DNA of 6,321 nt. Origin: Terriglobia bacterium (GTDB lineage Bacteria; Acidobacteriota; Terriglobia; UBA7540). Position numbers and translations under genes: made by a program. Each line of letters opens with the position of its first letter. Positions within the stretch are counted from its first letter, which is position 1. The stretch spans positions 1-6,321 of the forward strand of contig JASHTR010000629.1 of assembly GCA_030040455.1 (NCBI GenBank), given 5' to 3'. Of this stretch, positions 1 through 6,321 are shown one piece after another. Below the pieces are notes generated by a model that saw nothing but the letters and a program-made list of their open reading frames with translations, did no database searches and was not told the origin of the DNA.

Positions 1-26
1 GCCCATCACCATCCCGAAAAGACGCG

Positions 27-45
27 GACCGCAAAATCGGCGGTC
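27..45 (-). terminator. Short hairpin just after the enolase-family gene, possible weak terminator
   Basis: The arms GACCGC (27-32) and GCGGTC (40-45) form a perfect 6-bp stem with a 7-nt loop, starting 5 nt beyond the stop codon. On the minus strand the stem is followed by CGCG and then only a short run, CTTTTC. The T-tract is short and displaced, so termination is a guess. Confidence 0.3.
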
Positions 46-50
46 GCTAC

Positions 51-1301
51 CTAACTCTCCAGATATTCCGCCAGAACTTCTCGCTTGGGTTCCAAGCCAA
101 GTCCGGGTTCCTCGGTGAGAGTTACGAACCCCTTTTCAGGTTCCGGGGTGTTTTGGTAAATTGCTTCCCCCACCTTCCACATCAAGTAATGGAACTCGAC
201 TCGCCAACCGTTCGAGACTGCGGCCTGAAGATGCATGTTATGGTGTGGCCATCCGCCGCCGTCGGCTACCAGAACGTTAAATGCCTGCGCCATCGCTGCC
301 ACTTTCAACCCCTCCGTGTATCCCCCGACATAGCAAACGTTGGGTTGCAGGATGTCGATCGCCCCGTGCTGAAGAAGCTCAAGATGCCGAAACCGCGAGC
401 CCTCGTTCTGGCCCGCTGAGATGGGGACGGAGCACCTTTCGCGTAATTGGGCCAGCAGCCTCGCGTCGTTTCCGTATAGCGGCTCCTCGAACCAGGTGAT
501 GTTGTAAGGCTCAACCCGCCTGGCCAGCTCCAACCCACGATTCATAGAGAACAGGTAATTGCCATCAATCATCAGGTCGGGCCGATCGCCGATGGCCTCC
601 CGAACCGCCTTCACACGCGCAGCGTCCTCCTGCGGATTTTCACCGTTGTCGATGGCAACCACCATCTTGAACTTGTCCTGCCCTTCGGGCAGGAAGCGAC
701 GCACCATCTCCACGAGCTGTTCCCGGTCAAACTCCAGGAGCCCAAACGTAATATAGGCCGGCACGTTCTTCTTTGCCCCGCCGAGAAGCCGCCAAACCGG
801 CTGGTGGTAGTGCTTCCCTTTGATGTCCCAAAGAGCGATGTCCACGGCGCTCACGGCCGAGCTCCATGCCCCCGTCTGGTAGCGCGGGTTGAAGGTTAAA
901 AACATCTCCTGCCATCTCGCCTCCGTCTCCAAAGGGTTCTTGCCTTTCAGGAAAGGCGCGAGCTGCCGATTGATGAATTCCCGAACTCCGAAGCGCTGGA
1001 GACCGCCTGTCAGGCCATATCCCGTGACGCCCTCGTCCGTGGTGACTTCGACGAAGACGAAATATGTCTTAAGCGTTTTTTCCAGGACAGGCACCAATAC
1101 CGGCACGCCGTGCACTGTAGCTTTGACAGAGCTAATCCGGAGGCCTGCCGGCGCTCCTTCAGCGCCAGATCCTGGCTCGGCTGCCTGGGCACCTGGCAAC
1201 ATCATCGCTGCTCCAACCAGCCCGGTTGATTCAAGGAGGTTCCTCCGCGTCAACCGTTGTCCCAAAACTCCTCCACCTCTGTTTTCCATTCTCGTTTCCA
1301 T
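51..1301 (-). CDS. Tat-exported mandelate racemase/muconate lactonizing enzyme family protein (enolase superfamily)
   Basis: Enolase-superfamily proteins use a metal-stabilised enolate to racemise or dehydrate acid sugars and related carboxylates; the substrate here is unknown. From the chosen ATG (416 aa) the protein opens with a twin-arginine leader: LTRRNLL with Arg19-Arg20, a hydrophobic stretch, and a likely cut after AQA (38-40). This suggests a periplasmic enzyme. The capping domain follows (about 55-175), then the barrel. The barrel shows a KxK motif (Lys210, Lys212) and the metal-ligand motifs LMIDGN (Asp246) and WFEEP (Glu272). The third ligand site reads AGQNEG, with Gln298 where Glu is usual, and QPN has Asn321 where mandelate racemase has Asp. 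Histidines 353, 354 and 357 lie near the barrel end. The frame is open to a TTG at 1355, but that adds residues before the leader and has no clear ribosome binding site. An ATG at 1289 is equally possible. The gene lies about 80 nt after the GAF-ANTAR gene and may be cotranscribed with it. Family is secure; substrate is not. Confidence 0.88.
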   Translation of the reverse strand: METRMENRGGGVLGQRLTRRNLLESTGLVGAAMMLPGAQAAEPGSGAEGAPAGLRISSVKATVHGVPVLVPVLEKTLKTYFVFVEVTTDEGVTGYGLTGGLQRFGVREFINRQLAPFLKGKNPLETEARWQEMFLTFNPRYQTGAWSSAVSAVDIALWDIKGKHYHQPVWRLLGGAKKNVPAYITFGLLEFDREQLVEMVRRFLPEGQDKFKMVVAIDNGENPQEDAARVKAVREAIGDRPDLMIDGNYLFSMNRGLELARRVEPYNITWFEEPLYGNDARLLAQLRERCSVPISAGQNEGSRFRHLELLQHGAIDILQPNVCYVGGYTEGLKVAAMAQAFNVLVADGGGWPHHNMHLQAAVSNGWRVEFHYLMWKVGEAIYQNTPEPEKGFVTLTEEPGLGLEPKREVLAEYLES

Positions 1302-1380
1302 TTCTCGTGGCGTCGTGTTGCCAGAAGTCAGGCACCATCGCGCTCTGCAATCCAATTGACGGACCGCAGCAGGCCACGGC

Positions 1381-2109
1381 TCAATGCCGGCCGGGCTTGT
1401 CCGCCGAAAGAAGCGACGGGCTTCGTCTCACCTCTTCACTCAGAATAATCGCCTCCGCCATTTCCTTGACCGATTTGCGTCGCTGCCGGCTTTGCTGCTG
1501 CAGCGCGAGGTAAGCTTCTTCCTCGCTCTTGCCCGTTTCTCTCTGCAGAATTCCCTTGGCGCGCTCCACGAGCTTGCGAGTCTCCAGTTGCTCGGAAAGC
1601 CGGGAATTCTCGAGCTCCAGGCGCGCCATCTCAACTTCAGCGCCGACCAGGAATCCGATGGTGGAAATCAATCGAATTTCACGCTCGCTGTGAGCGTGCG
1701 AGGCCCGATGCTGCACGTTGATGACGCCGACCACCCGGCCCCGGCAAAGCAAGGGCACGGAGAGAAAAGCCTCATAACGGTCCTCGGGCAATTCCCGGAA
1801 CGGCCGGAAGCGGGGATCTTCCGACGCGTTTTGAGCCACCGCCACGGGCTTGAGATGTTGAGCCACCCAACCCGTGATGCCCTCCCCTATCGGGAGTTTG
1901 AGCCGGTCAACAACGTCCGGGTGCGGGTTTTTTGACGCGCGGAGCACAAGATCATTACCGGCCAGAGTATAAATGAAGCAGGAATCGCACTTCATGAGAG
2001 CGGAGACAAAAGCGACCACCCGATCCAGCACTTCATGAAGCGGATCGGCCGCGGCAATGCGACTGCCAATCTCGTGGAGAAAAGCGACTTCCAGGTCTTT
2101 CGCCGCCAC
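1381..2109 (-). CDS. GAF-ANTAR domain regulator, predicted RNA-binding transcription antiterminator
   Basis: 242 aa, soluble, with no membrane segment. An N-terminal GAF domain (about 20-155) contains the typical LPIGEGITGWVA (72-83) and SVPLLCRGRVVGVINVQ (117-133) segments and should bind a small ligand or sense a signal. A charged helical linker (about 155-178) probably forms a coiled-coil. It leads into an ANTAR domain (about 178-226) with the family pattern ERAKGILQR, then KSEEEAYLALQ, then VKEMAEAII. Known ANTAR proteins bind paired hexaloop RNA hairpins and prevent termination; AmiR, NasR and EutV are examples, several of them in nitrogen metabolism. There is no receiver domain, so control is probably by GAF ligand rather than phosphorylation. 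The start is GTG, chosen because GGAGG lies 8 nt upstream. The gene follows the urease operon after about 300 bp and precedes the enolase-family gene. The domain calls are firm; the target RNA and ligand are unknown. Confidence 0.9.
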   Translation of the reverse strand: MAAKDLEVAFLHEIGSRIAAADPLHEVLDRVVAFVSALMKCDSCFIYTLAGNDLVLRASKNPHPDVVDRLKLPIGEGITGWVAQHLKPVAVAQNASEDPRFRPFRELPEDRYEAFLSVPLLCRGRVVGVINVQHRASHAHSEREIRLISTIGFLVGAEVEMARLELENSRLSEQLETRKLVERAKGILQRETGKSEEEAYLALQQQSRQRRKSVKEMAEAIILSEEVRRSPSLLSADKPGRH

Positions 2110-2117
2110 GATGAGAA

Positions 2118-2122
2118 CCTCC
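2118..2122 (-). promoter_or_regulatory. Ribosome binding site GGAGG that fixes the GTG start of the GAF-ANTAR gene
   Basis: On the minus strand GGAGG is followed by 8 nt and then GTG GCG GCG AAA. This is the strongest Shine-Dalgarno sequence among the genes of the window and supports the GTG start. Confidence 0.75.
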
Positions 2123-2186
2123 GCTTAATTCCAGGGATCCTGCCAAACCTCTGACCCAGTCCTTCTGCGCGGAGCACGACAAAGCG

Positions 2187-2210
2187 AGGAATCCCCGCAT
2201 CGGGTTTCCT
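2187..2210 (-). promoter_or_regulatory. Hexaloop hairpin in the leader of the GAF-ANTAR gene
   Basis: On the minus strand the arms are AGGAAACCC and GGGATTCCT. They give 3 bp, one A-A mismatch, and 5 more bp, enclosing a 6-nt loop GATGCG. The hairpin lies about 80 nt upstream of the GTG start. ANTAR proteins are known to bind hairpins with 6-nt loops that usually have A at loop position 1 and G at position 4. This loop has the G4 but has G at position 1. The structure is seen; its role as an ANTAR site is inference, and no clear second hexaloop was found beside it. Confidence 0.3.
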
Positions 2211-2236
2211 TTCCCCGGTAAGGAGGAGGAAATGCC

Positions 2237-2317
2237 GGGATTCTTCGCGGAGTTTACCCTGAGCTCCTTCGCTGCGCTCAGGACCGTTCGAAGCGGAGCG
2301 AACGGGCTCAGAATGAC
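2237..2317. repeat. Tandem-hairpin element, probable dispersed intergenic repeat
   Basis: Two perfect hairpins lie one base apart. The first has arms CCTGAGC (2258-2264) and GCTCAGG (2276-2282) with an 11-nt loop. The second has arms CCGTTCG (2284-2290) and CGAACGG (2299-2305) with an 8-nt loop. Read on the minus strand, the block starts with TCATTCTGAGC and ends with GAAGAATC. From memory, this wording recurs in intergenic repeats of many bacterial genomes. No transposase or target duplication is visible. Repeat status is inferred, as only one copy lies in the window. Confidence 0.5.
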
Positions 2318-2328
2318 AAGCGCAGCAT

Positions 2329-2347
2329 AGGCCTGCTATTCAGGCCT
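2329..2347. other. Perfect 7-bp inverted repeat, function unknown
   Basis: The arms AGGCCTG (2329-2335) and CAGGCCT (2341-2347) enclose a 5-nt loop. Neither strand shows a T-tract after the stem, so it does not look like an intrinsic terminator. It sits between the ureD terminator candidate and the tandem-hairpin block. Confidence 0.4.
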
Positions 2348-2367
2348 GCGGCCCCCTCTACGCCGTT

Positions 2368-2405
2368 AAAACAAACAAGCTGCAGACCTCAGATGCCAAG
2401 GTCTG
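2368..2405 (-). terminator. Probable intrinsic terminator of the urease operon
   Basis: On the minus strand, starting 10 nt after the ureD stop, the arms CAGACCT and AGGTCTG form a perfect 7-bp stem with a 9-nt loop. The sequence CAGC then leads to the T-rich stretch TTGTTTGTTTT (2378-2368). Flanking GC/GC bases could lengthen the stem around small bulges and bring it up to the T-tract. The position after the last urease gene fits; the interrupted T-tract suggests moderate strength. Confidence 0.6.
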
Positions 2406-2415
2406 TGCCACTTCG

Positions 2416-3381
2416 TCAATATTTCCGCAGATCAAACGGACGAAGCTCCAAAACCTCTTCGCGCGCCACGCCCCATAGAACCCTGATGGCGTGCGTCAGA
2501 TCGAACGCCGAATGCGTCAAAACCCGGGCCAAGCATCCGTCGCAAGCCATCAAGCTAACTCCAGCCGTAATTTCCGGCAAACGGACCAGCGCCTCATTCA
2601 TCGAGGCGGCCAGCTTTTCCCAGCCTTCGAATCCGTCCGCAAAAGCCGCCACGCTGCCCATATAATTGAATTCCCCCATTATACCCAGTTGCTGAGGCGG
2701 GCAGGCTTCGGGATTAATTTTTGTGCGGTTGATAAATAGGGGGCGGCCGCGCATGAAAACCTCTGTCCGGGAATCAATTTCTCTGAACTTCCACCGCTCT
2801 CCGTGCGCCAAACGGCCGGCAGCCAGCGCATCACAGATCACCGCACGGCTCCCCGGGGCCATTTCGACTCGCAAAGATTGGCGGAACGCGGCGGCTGCGT
2901 GCGGAATGACGTGATCCGGGAGATATTCGAGCGTTGCGCCTTCGTTCAACTGAATGAACGTTTCCTGGACGGCCGGATCGCGCGCCGTGCGGTAGACGCG
3001 CGTGGACGATGGGGTGGTCAAGCAGACCCGCGTGCGCGCTCCCTGAAAAATTCTGGTGGTGAGATGGTCGCCGCCCACCAGCCCGCCGGTGGGATTAAGG
3101 AGCATGAGGTATGAGGTGCCATCGTCGAGGGTGAGAGGAGTGAGCGCCTGGAGGGGGAGAGTGTAACGGCACTGGCTGAGGATGGTTGCCGGACCGCGTC
3201 GCTCAAATTGCAGCCCCAGGAAGCCATCACGCCCGACCCGATCAGGATTCGAAGAGTAATTCGCGCCGAATCCATTGAATGACGGTATCGGCTCCCGTGC
3301 CGTCTCTGAGGTTGGTAAAAACGTAAGGTCGTCCTTCTCGAACGCGTTTTGCGTCTCTTTCCATGACTTCAAGACTCGCAC
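2416..3381 (-). CDS. ureD: Urease accessory protein UreD (UreH)
   Basis: UreD binds the urease apoprotein and, with UreF and UreG, forms the complex that loads nickel into the active site. The listed 321-aa frame has family features: [12 protein letters not shown] (52-63), [12 protein letters not shown] (96-107), SSTRVYRT (125-132), and LEYLP (151-155) followed by a run of Ala and Phe. The frame is intact to the TGA. The start is uncertain. Homology begins near residue 50, but between there and the GTG at 3381 the only other ATG, GTG or TTG in frame is a TTG at codon 4. The GTG has no clear ribosome binding site, and using it makes ureD overlap ureG by 140 nt. A GTG-ATG pair just after the ureG stop (3225-3230) is one base out of frame. 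From residue 50 the protein would be about 272 aa, near the family's usual size. Last gene of the urease cluster, followed by a probable terminator. Confidence 0.88.
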   Translation of the reverse strand: MRVLKSWKETQNAFEKDDLTFLPTSETAREPIPSFNGFGANYSSNPDRVGRDGFLGLQFERRGPATILSQCRYTLPLQALTPLTLDDGTSYLMLLNPTGGLVGGDHLTTRIFQGARTRVCLTTPSSTRVYRTARDPAVQETFIQLNEGATLEYLPDHVIPHAAAAFRQSLRVEMAPGSRAVICDALAAGRLAHGERWKFREIDSRTEVFMRGRPLFINRTKINPEACPPQQLGIMGEFNYMGSVAAFADGFEGWEKLAASMNEALVRLPEITAGVSLMACDGCLARVLTHSAFDLTHAIRVLWGVAREEVLELRPFDLRKY

Positions 3382-3853
3382 CCACGTAAGGCGCCAGGTC
3401 GGTCTTGTTGATGACCAGAAGCCCTGACGAAGTAATGCCGGGCCCGCCTTTACGCGGAATCTTCTCGCCTTCCGCCACGTCGATCACATAAATTGTGGCG
3501 TCGACAAGCTCAGGGCTGAAAGTGGCGGCCAAATTGTCTCCTCCGCTTTCGATGAACAAAATGTCCAGGTCGGGAAAGCGCCGGACGAACTGGCTTACAG
3601 CTTCCATATTCACTGAAGCATCCTCACGGATCGCGGTGTGCGGGCATCCACCGGTTTCAACGCCCATAATACGCTCGGGGGGCAGTACGCCACGCCGGGT
3701 GAGGAATTCCGCGTCCTCGCGCGTGTAGATGTCGTTCGTGATCACTGCCAGGCTGTGGTCCGCGCGAAGGCGAGTCGAAAGGGCTTCAACCAAGGCTGTT
3801 TTCCCCGATCCAACAGGACCGCCGATGCCGATCTTCAGAGGCTTAGGGATCAT
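3242..3853 (-). CDS. ureG: Urease accessory GTPase UreG
   Basis: UreG is a SIMIBI-class GTPase. It binds nickel and GTP, dimerises, and drives nickel insertion into urease together with UreF, UreD and UreE. The 203-aa protein has the usual UreG length. It shows the P-loop GPVGSGKT (12-19), the nickel-binding CPH motif (Cys70, His72) inside [17 protein letters not shown], the ESGGDN motif (102-107) and the guanine-specificity NKTD (149-152). The ATG at 3853 was chosen because homology begins at [12 protein letters not shown], and because the codon overlaps the ureF TGA in an ATGA, which implies translational coupling. The open frame runs further upstream, but only as a shadow of ureF. All functional motifs are intact. 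Confidence 0.97.
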   Translation of the reverse strand: MIPKPLKIGIGGPVGSGKTALVEALSTRLRADHSLAVITNDIYTREDAEFLTRRGVLPPERIMGVETGGCPHTAIREDASVNMEAVSQFVRRFPDLDILFIESGGDNLAATFSPELVDATIYVIDVAEGEKIPRKGGPGITSSGLLVINKTDLAPYVGASLEVMERDAKRVREGRPYVFTNLRDGTGADTVIQWIRRELLFES

Positions 3854-4539
3854 GACCGGAATAACCTCGCATCGAGAGTCGCGTGACGCATTGCGGCGAT
3901 CTCCTGAGCCGGCGCGAAGCTCCACATATCCGCACGATCCTTCTCCTGCGCCTCGCGAGCTAGCCTCGCAATCAGCGGCCCTGCGTTCCAGAGGATCCGT
4001 TGGCCAGCCAGTTGCCCGAGGCTCAGCAGGCGTAGCGCCGCGCCAACCAGCGCCGCGCTTGCCGAATAGAGGAATGCGCATACGGTCTCTTCCGGCGGCC
4101 ATCCCAACATGTTTCCCACAACGCCGAAGGCGACGGCATGATGGCCCGGTGCAGCGCTGCTTTCAACCGCTCCGGAAAAGGCTTTCAGGAAAGGATCGGA
4201 GATCAAATGGGTTGCCACGCGCAGTGTTTGCCTTCCCATCTGGCGGCTGGCGTCTCGAAGCTCGCTCACCGGCTTCATTGCATCCAATGTTTCATCCAGC
4301 GAGAGGCAGGAATCAAGATCATTCCCATTGCTCGCGCGCCACGCGCAGAGCGCCGCAATGGAATCCGTGGGAGCGGATGAACCCTCCAACAAAACCCTGA
4401 GAAAGGCATCCACGCCTGCCGCGCTGCGGACGGCTCCAGTCTGAACACAGGTTTCCAGTCCAAAGGAATGCGCGTAAGCGCCGGCGGGGAAAAGTCCATC
4501 CGCAAACTGAAGCAGGCTCAGGAAGCTACTCGTGTTCAT
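3850..4539 (-). CDS. ureF: Urease accessory protein UreF
   Basis: UreF is an all-helical protein that bridges UreD and UreG on the urease apoenzyme and acts on GTPase fidelity during nickel loading. The 229-aa product starts with the conserved [19 protein letters not shown] segment (11-29) and ends with the typical RLFRS tail (225-229), so both ends look complete. A Gly-His-His segment ([13 protein letters not shown]) in the second half is also usual. The chosen ATG at 4539 overlaps the end of ureE by 14 nt and fits the family N-terminus. The frame is open further upstream to 4686, but that part is antiparallel noise within ureE and has no UreF homology. The ribosome binding site is weak, so coupling to ureE translation is likely. 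Confidence 0.95.
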   Translation of the reverse strand: MNTSSFLSLLQFADGLFPAGAYAHSFGLETCVQTGAVRSAAGVDAFLRVLLEGSSAPTDSIAALCAWRASNGNDLDSCLSLDETLDAMKPVSELRDASRQMGRQTLRVATHLISDPFLKAFSGAVESSAAPGHHAVAFGVVGNMLGWPPEETVCAFLYSASAALVGAALRLLSLGQLAGQRILWNAGPLIARLAREAQEKDRADMWSFAPAQEIAAMRHATLDARLFRS

Positions 4540-4975
4540 GCCGATGCGCGTTCCCGATGGGGTTAAACACCCGGTTGCACCGTTTCCAGGAAGCGCCAAG
4601 CCGCTCCAGCAGTTGATGCATTGCCGGATCATCCGGCACCAGGAGCCAGTCTTCCTCCAGGGCGAGGGGAAAGTGTCGGTTGCCAACTTCGAAGGCGATC
4701 TTCAATGCGTTCTTATAATCGGATGGGAAAATAGCAAGCACCGGCTCCGCAGCGGCTTGGACGGTTAAATACCATAATGGCTCTACCCATAGGATCATTC
4801 CCGGCTCCAGCGTCGCGCCGGTGGGAAACGCTAAAGCAACTTCGCGACCCTTTATTGTTGTGAAATGCCCGCGGACCCAACGACGCTGTTCTCTTGTCAG
4901 CACGAGCTTGTCGGCCTCTTTAGCCAGCAGGGCATCGTGACTGACCGGATCGGCTGGGTGGTCAATAATCAGCAT
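4526..4975 (-). CDS. ureE: Urease accessory nickel metallochaperone UreE
   Basis: UreE is a dimeric cytoplasmic metallochaperone that passes nickel to UreG during urease maturation. The 149-aa protein has the N-terminal domain with LVLTREQRRWVRG (24-36) and the metal-binding domain with VGNRHFPL (97-104), in which His101 is the conserved dimer-interface nickel ligand. The C-terminus ends in a short histidine cluster (His144, His146, His148), far shorter than the His-rich tail of Klebsiella UreE, so nickel storage capacity is probably small. The ATG is preceded by AGGAAA at 4-nt spacing and lies 11 nt after the ureC stop. The last codons overlap the ureF start. Confidence 0.95.
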   Translation of the reverse strand: MLIIDHPADPVSHDALLAKEADKLVLTREQRRWVRGHFTTIKGREVALAFPTGATLEPGMILWVEPLWYLTVQAAAEPVLAIFPSDYKNALKIAFEVGNRHFPLALEEDWLLVPDDPAMHQLLERLGASWKRCNRVFNPIGNAHRHEHE

Positions 4976-4986
4976 AGGGTTTCCTG

Positions 4987-6321
4987 TTAGAACAAGAAGT
5001 ACCGTTGCGCCAGGGGAAGGATGCGCGCAGGCTGCGAGGTCAAGAGCTCCCCGTCCGCGCGAACCTCATATGTGTCGGGATCGACTTCGATCCGCGGCAG
5101 AGCGTTGTTGTTGATCATTTCGCGCTTGGTCAGCCCCCGGCACCGGCTTACCGCGACCATACCCTTATTTAAGCCCAAGCGTTCCGGGATTCCATTGTGC
5201 AGAGCTGCCTGGGAGATAAACGTGAGCGAGGTCGATTTTAAAGCGCCGCCAAAGCTTCCGAACATCGGCCGGTAAAAGACTGGCTGGGGCGTGGGAATGG
5301 AAGCGCCAGGGTCTCCCATCACCGACCACGCGATCATTCCGCCCTTGACCACCAACTCAGGCTTGACGCCAAAAAAAGCCGGCTTCCACAATACAAGATC
5401 AGCAAATTTCCCGACTTCGATCGAACCCACTTCGTGAGCGATACCGTGGGCAATGGCCGGGTTGATGGTAAACTTCGCCACGTAACGCCGCACGCGCAGG
5501 TTATCGCTCCCGGGCTTTTCCCCGGGCAAGGGGCCTCGCTCGTTCTTCATCTTGTCTGCTGTCTGCCAGGTGCGAAGAATCACTTCTCCAATGCGGCCCA
5601 TTGCCTGGGAGTCCGACGACATCATGCTGATCGCTCCCAGGTCGTGGAGAACGTCTTCGGCGGCAATCGTCTCCGCCCGGATTCGTGATTCCGCGAAGGC
5701 AACGTCTTCCGGGATCGAGGGATTGAGGTGGTGGCAGACCATCAACATATCGAGGTGCTCGTCCAGGGTGTTCACCGTGAAAGGCATGGTTGGATTCGTG
5801 GAAGAAGGGAGACAATTGAGCTCACCGCAAACCCTAATAATGTCGGGCGCATGTCCCCCGCCCGCGCCTTCGGTATGATACGTGTGCACGGTGCGTCCTT
5901 TAAACGCGCGGATGGTGTCTTGCACGAACCCCGCCTCATTCAGCGTGTCACTATGGAGTGCAACCTGCACGTCGTAATCCTCCGCGACCGAAAGCGCGCA
6001 ATCGATGGCGGCCGGCGTCGATCCCCAATCCTCATGAAGCTTCAAGCCGATTGCCCCAGCCTCAATCTGTTCACGGAGCGGCGCCGGAAATGAGGCGTTG
6101 CCTTTGCCGAGATACCCGAGGTTCATCGGGAAGCCGTCCGCGGACTCTAACATGCGGTGAATATTCCAGGCACCGGGCGTGCAAGTGGTTGCATTGGTGC
6201 CCGTGGCAGGACCCGTTCCGCCGCCTATCAACGTGGTGAGACCCGAGGAAAGAGCGGTCCAAACGAGCTGCGGGCAAATAAAGTGGACGTGCGCGTCAAT
6301 CCCGCCCGCGGTAACAATCTT
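4987..6321 (-). CDS. ureC: Urease alpha subunit UreC, N-terminus cut off by the window edge
   Basis: This is the catalytic subunit of urease, a nickel amidohydrolase that hydrolyses urea to ammonia and carbamate. The window holds the last 444 residues; the frame is open to the right edge. Aligned by motifs to Klebsiella UreC, the fragment begins near residue 124, and about 123 residues are missing. Every later key residue is present (fragment numbering, Klebsiella in brackets): nickel ligands His11 and His13 in HVH [134, 136], the carbamylated Lys94 in GLKLHEDWG [217], His123 in ALHSD [246], His149 in HTEGAGGGH [272] and Asp237 in SSDSQAMGR [360]. Also present are catalytic His96 [219], His197 [320] and Arg213 [336], and the flap Cys196 [319]. 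The spacing matches residue for residue, so an active enzyme is expected. The TTG at 6231 lies in the middle of the conserved [10 protein letters not shown] segment and is not a start. The stop is TAA, 11 nt before ureE. The structural genes ureA and ureB probably lie upstream. Confidence 0.98.
   Translation of the reverse strand, partial: KIVTAGGIDAHVHFICPQLVWTALSSGLTTLIGGGTGPATGTNATTCTPGAWNIHRMLESADGFPMNLGYLGKGNASFPAPLREQIEAGAIGLKLHEDWGSTPAAIDCALSVAEDYDVQVALHSDTLNEAGFVQDTIRAFKGRTVHTYHTEGAGGGHAPDIIRVCGELNCLPSSTNPTMPFTVNTLDEHLDMLMVCHHLNPSIPEDVAFAESRIRAETIAAEDVLHDLGAISMMSSDSQAMGRIGEVILRTWQTADKMKNERGPLPGEKPGSDNLRVRRYVAKFTINPAIAHGIAHEVGSIEVGKFADLVLWKPAFFGVKPELVVKGGMIAWSVMGDPGASIPTPQPVFYRPMFGSFGGALKSTSLTFISQAALHNGIPERLGLNKGMVAVSRCRGLTKREMINNNALPRIEVDPDTYEVRADGELLTSQPARILPLAQRYFLF

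Noticed and set aside
889..1359. Plus-strand open frame of 156 codons
   Set aside because: Antisense of the N-terminal half of the enolase-family gene; no domain and no ribosome binding site that I could see.
1302..1380. Gap between the regulator and the enolase-family gene examined for promoter, hexaloop or terminator
   Set aside because: Only very short inverted repeats around CAATTG and no T-tract were found, so there is nothing to report.
1384..1935. Plus-strand open frame of 183 codons
   Set aside because: Antisense of the GAF-ANTAR gene, whose domains are clear on the minus strand.
2232..2330. Plus-strand small ORF of 32 codons with a good AGGAGG at 5-nt spacing before ATG
   Set aside because: It runs straight through the tandem-hairpin block, so the peptide is only a translation of the repeat. 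Short predicted peptides of this kind are common annotation artefacts. No other evidence supports a gene.
2383..2405. Possible ANTAR hexaloop in the hairpin after ureD
   Set aside because: The loop is 9 nt and cannot be reduced to 6 nt by good pairs; the T-rich tail and position after the stop fit a terminator better.
3018..3275. Alternative minus-strand frame across the ureD start
   Set aside because: It contains the out-of-frame ATG, but its translation has no UreD homology; the real frame lies beside it. Kept only as a clue to a possible one-base deletion.
3729..4400. Plus-strand open frame of 223 codons
   Set aside because: It lies opposite ureF and the start of ureG, both secure by motif. 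Its translation is rich in Arg, Pro and Ser with no recognisable domain, as expected for the antisense of GC-rich coding DNA.

Overview
The window carries the 3' part of a urease operon followed by two accessory genes. All six genes are on the minus strand, so transcription runs from high to low coordinates. In transcription order they are ureC (alpha subunit, 5' end cut off by the right edge), ureE, ureF, ureG and ureD, then an intergenic stretch of about 300 bp, then a GAF-ANTAR regulator and a Tat-exported enolase-superfamily enzyme. The order C-E-F-G-D matches the ureABCEFGD order of several bacterial urease operons; ureA and ureB are presumably just outside the right edge.

Right region (2416-6321): ureC has every nickel-binding and catalytic residue expected after the cut. 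ureE starts 11 nt after the ureC stop, ureF overlaps ureE by 14 nt, and ureG overlaps ureF by ATGA. This is typical of translational coupling. UreE delivers nickel, UreG is the GTPase, and UreF and UreD hold the apoenzyme while the metallocentre is built. The product would be cytoplasmic urease, which splits urea into ammonia and CO2. The ureD frame is intact, but it has no ordinary start codon near the expected N-terminus.

Middle region (2123-2415): no convincing gene. It holds a probable intrinsic terminator just after ureD, a separate perfect hairpin, a block of two tandem hairpins that looks like a dispersed repeat, a hexaloop hairpin in the leader of the regulator gene, and a strong GGAGG ribosome binding site before a GTG start.

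Left region (1-2109): a GAF-ANTAR protein, predicted to bind RNA and act as an antiterminator, then a mandelate racemase/muconate lactonizing enzyme homologue with a twin-arginine leader. ANTAR proteins often control nitrogen genes, so a link to urease is plausible but unproven. The enolase homologue lacks some canonical active-site residues.

Organism: a moderately GC-rich Gram-negative bacterium. The Tat-exported enolase homologue, the GAF-ANTAR protein and the hairpin repeat would suit a soil or environmental lineage such as Acidobacteriota or Verrucomicrobiota. That placement rests on general impression only, since the window holds no phylogenetic marker.
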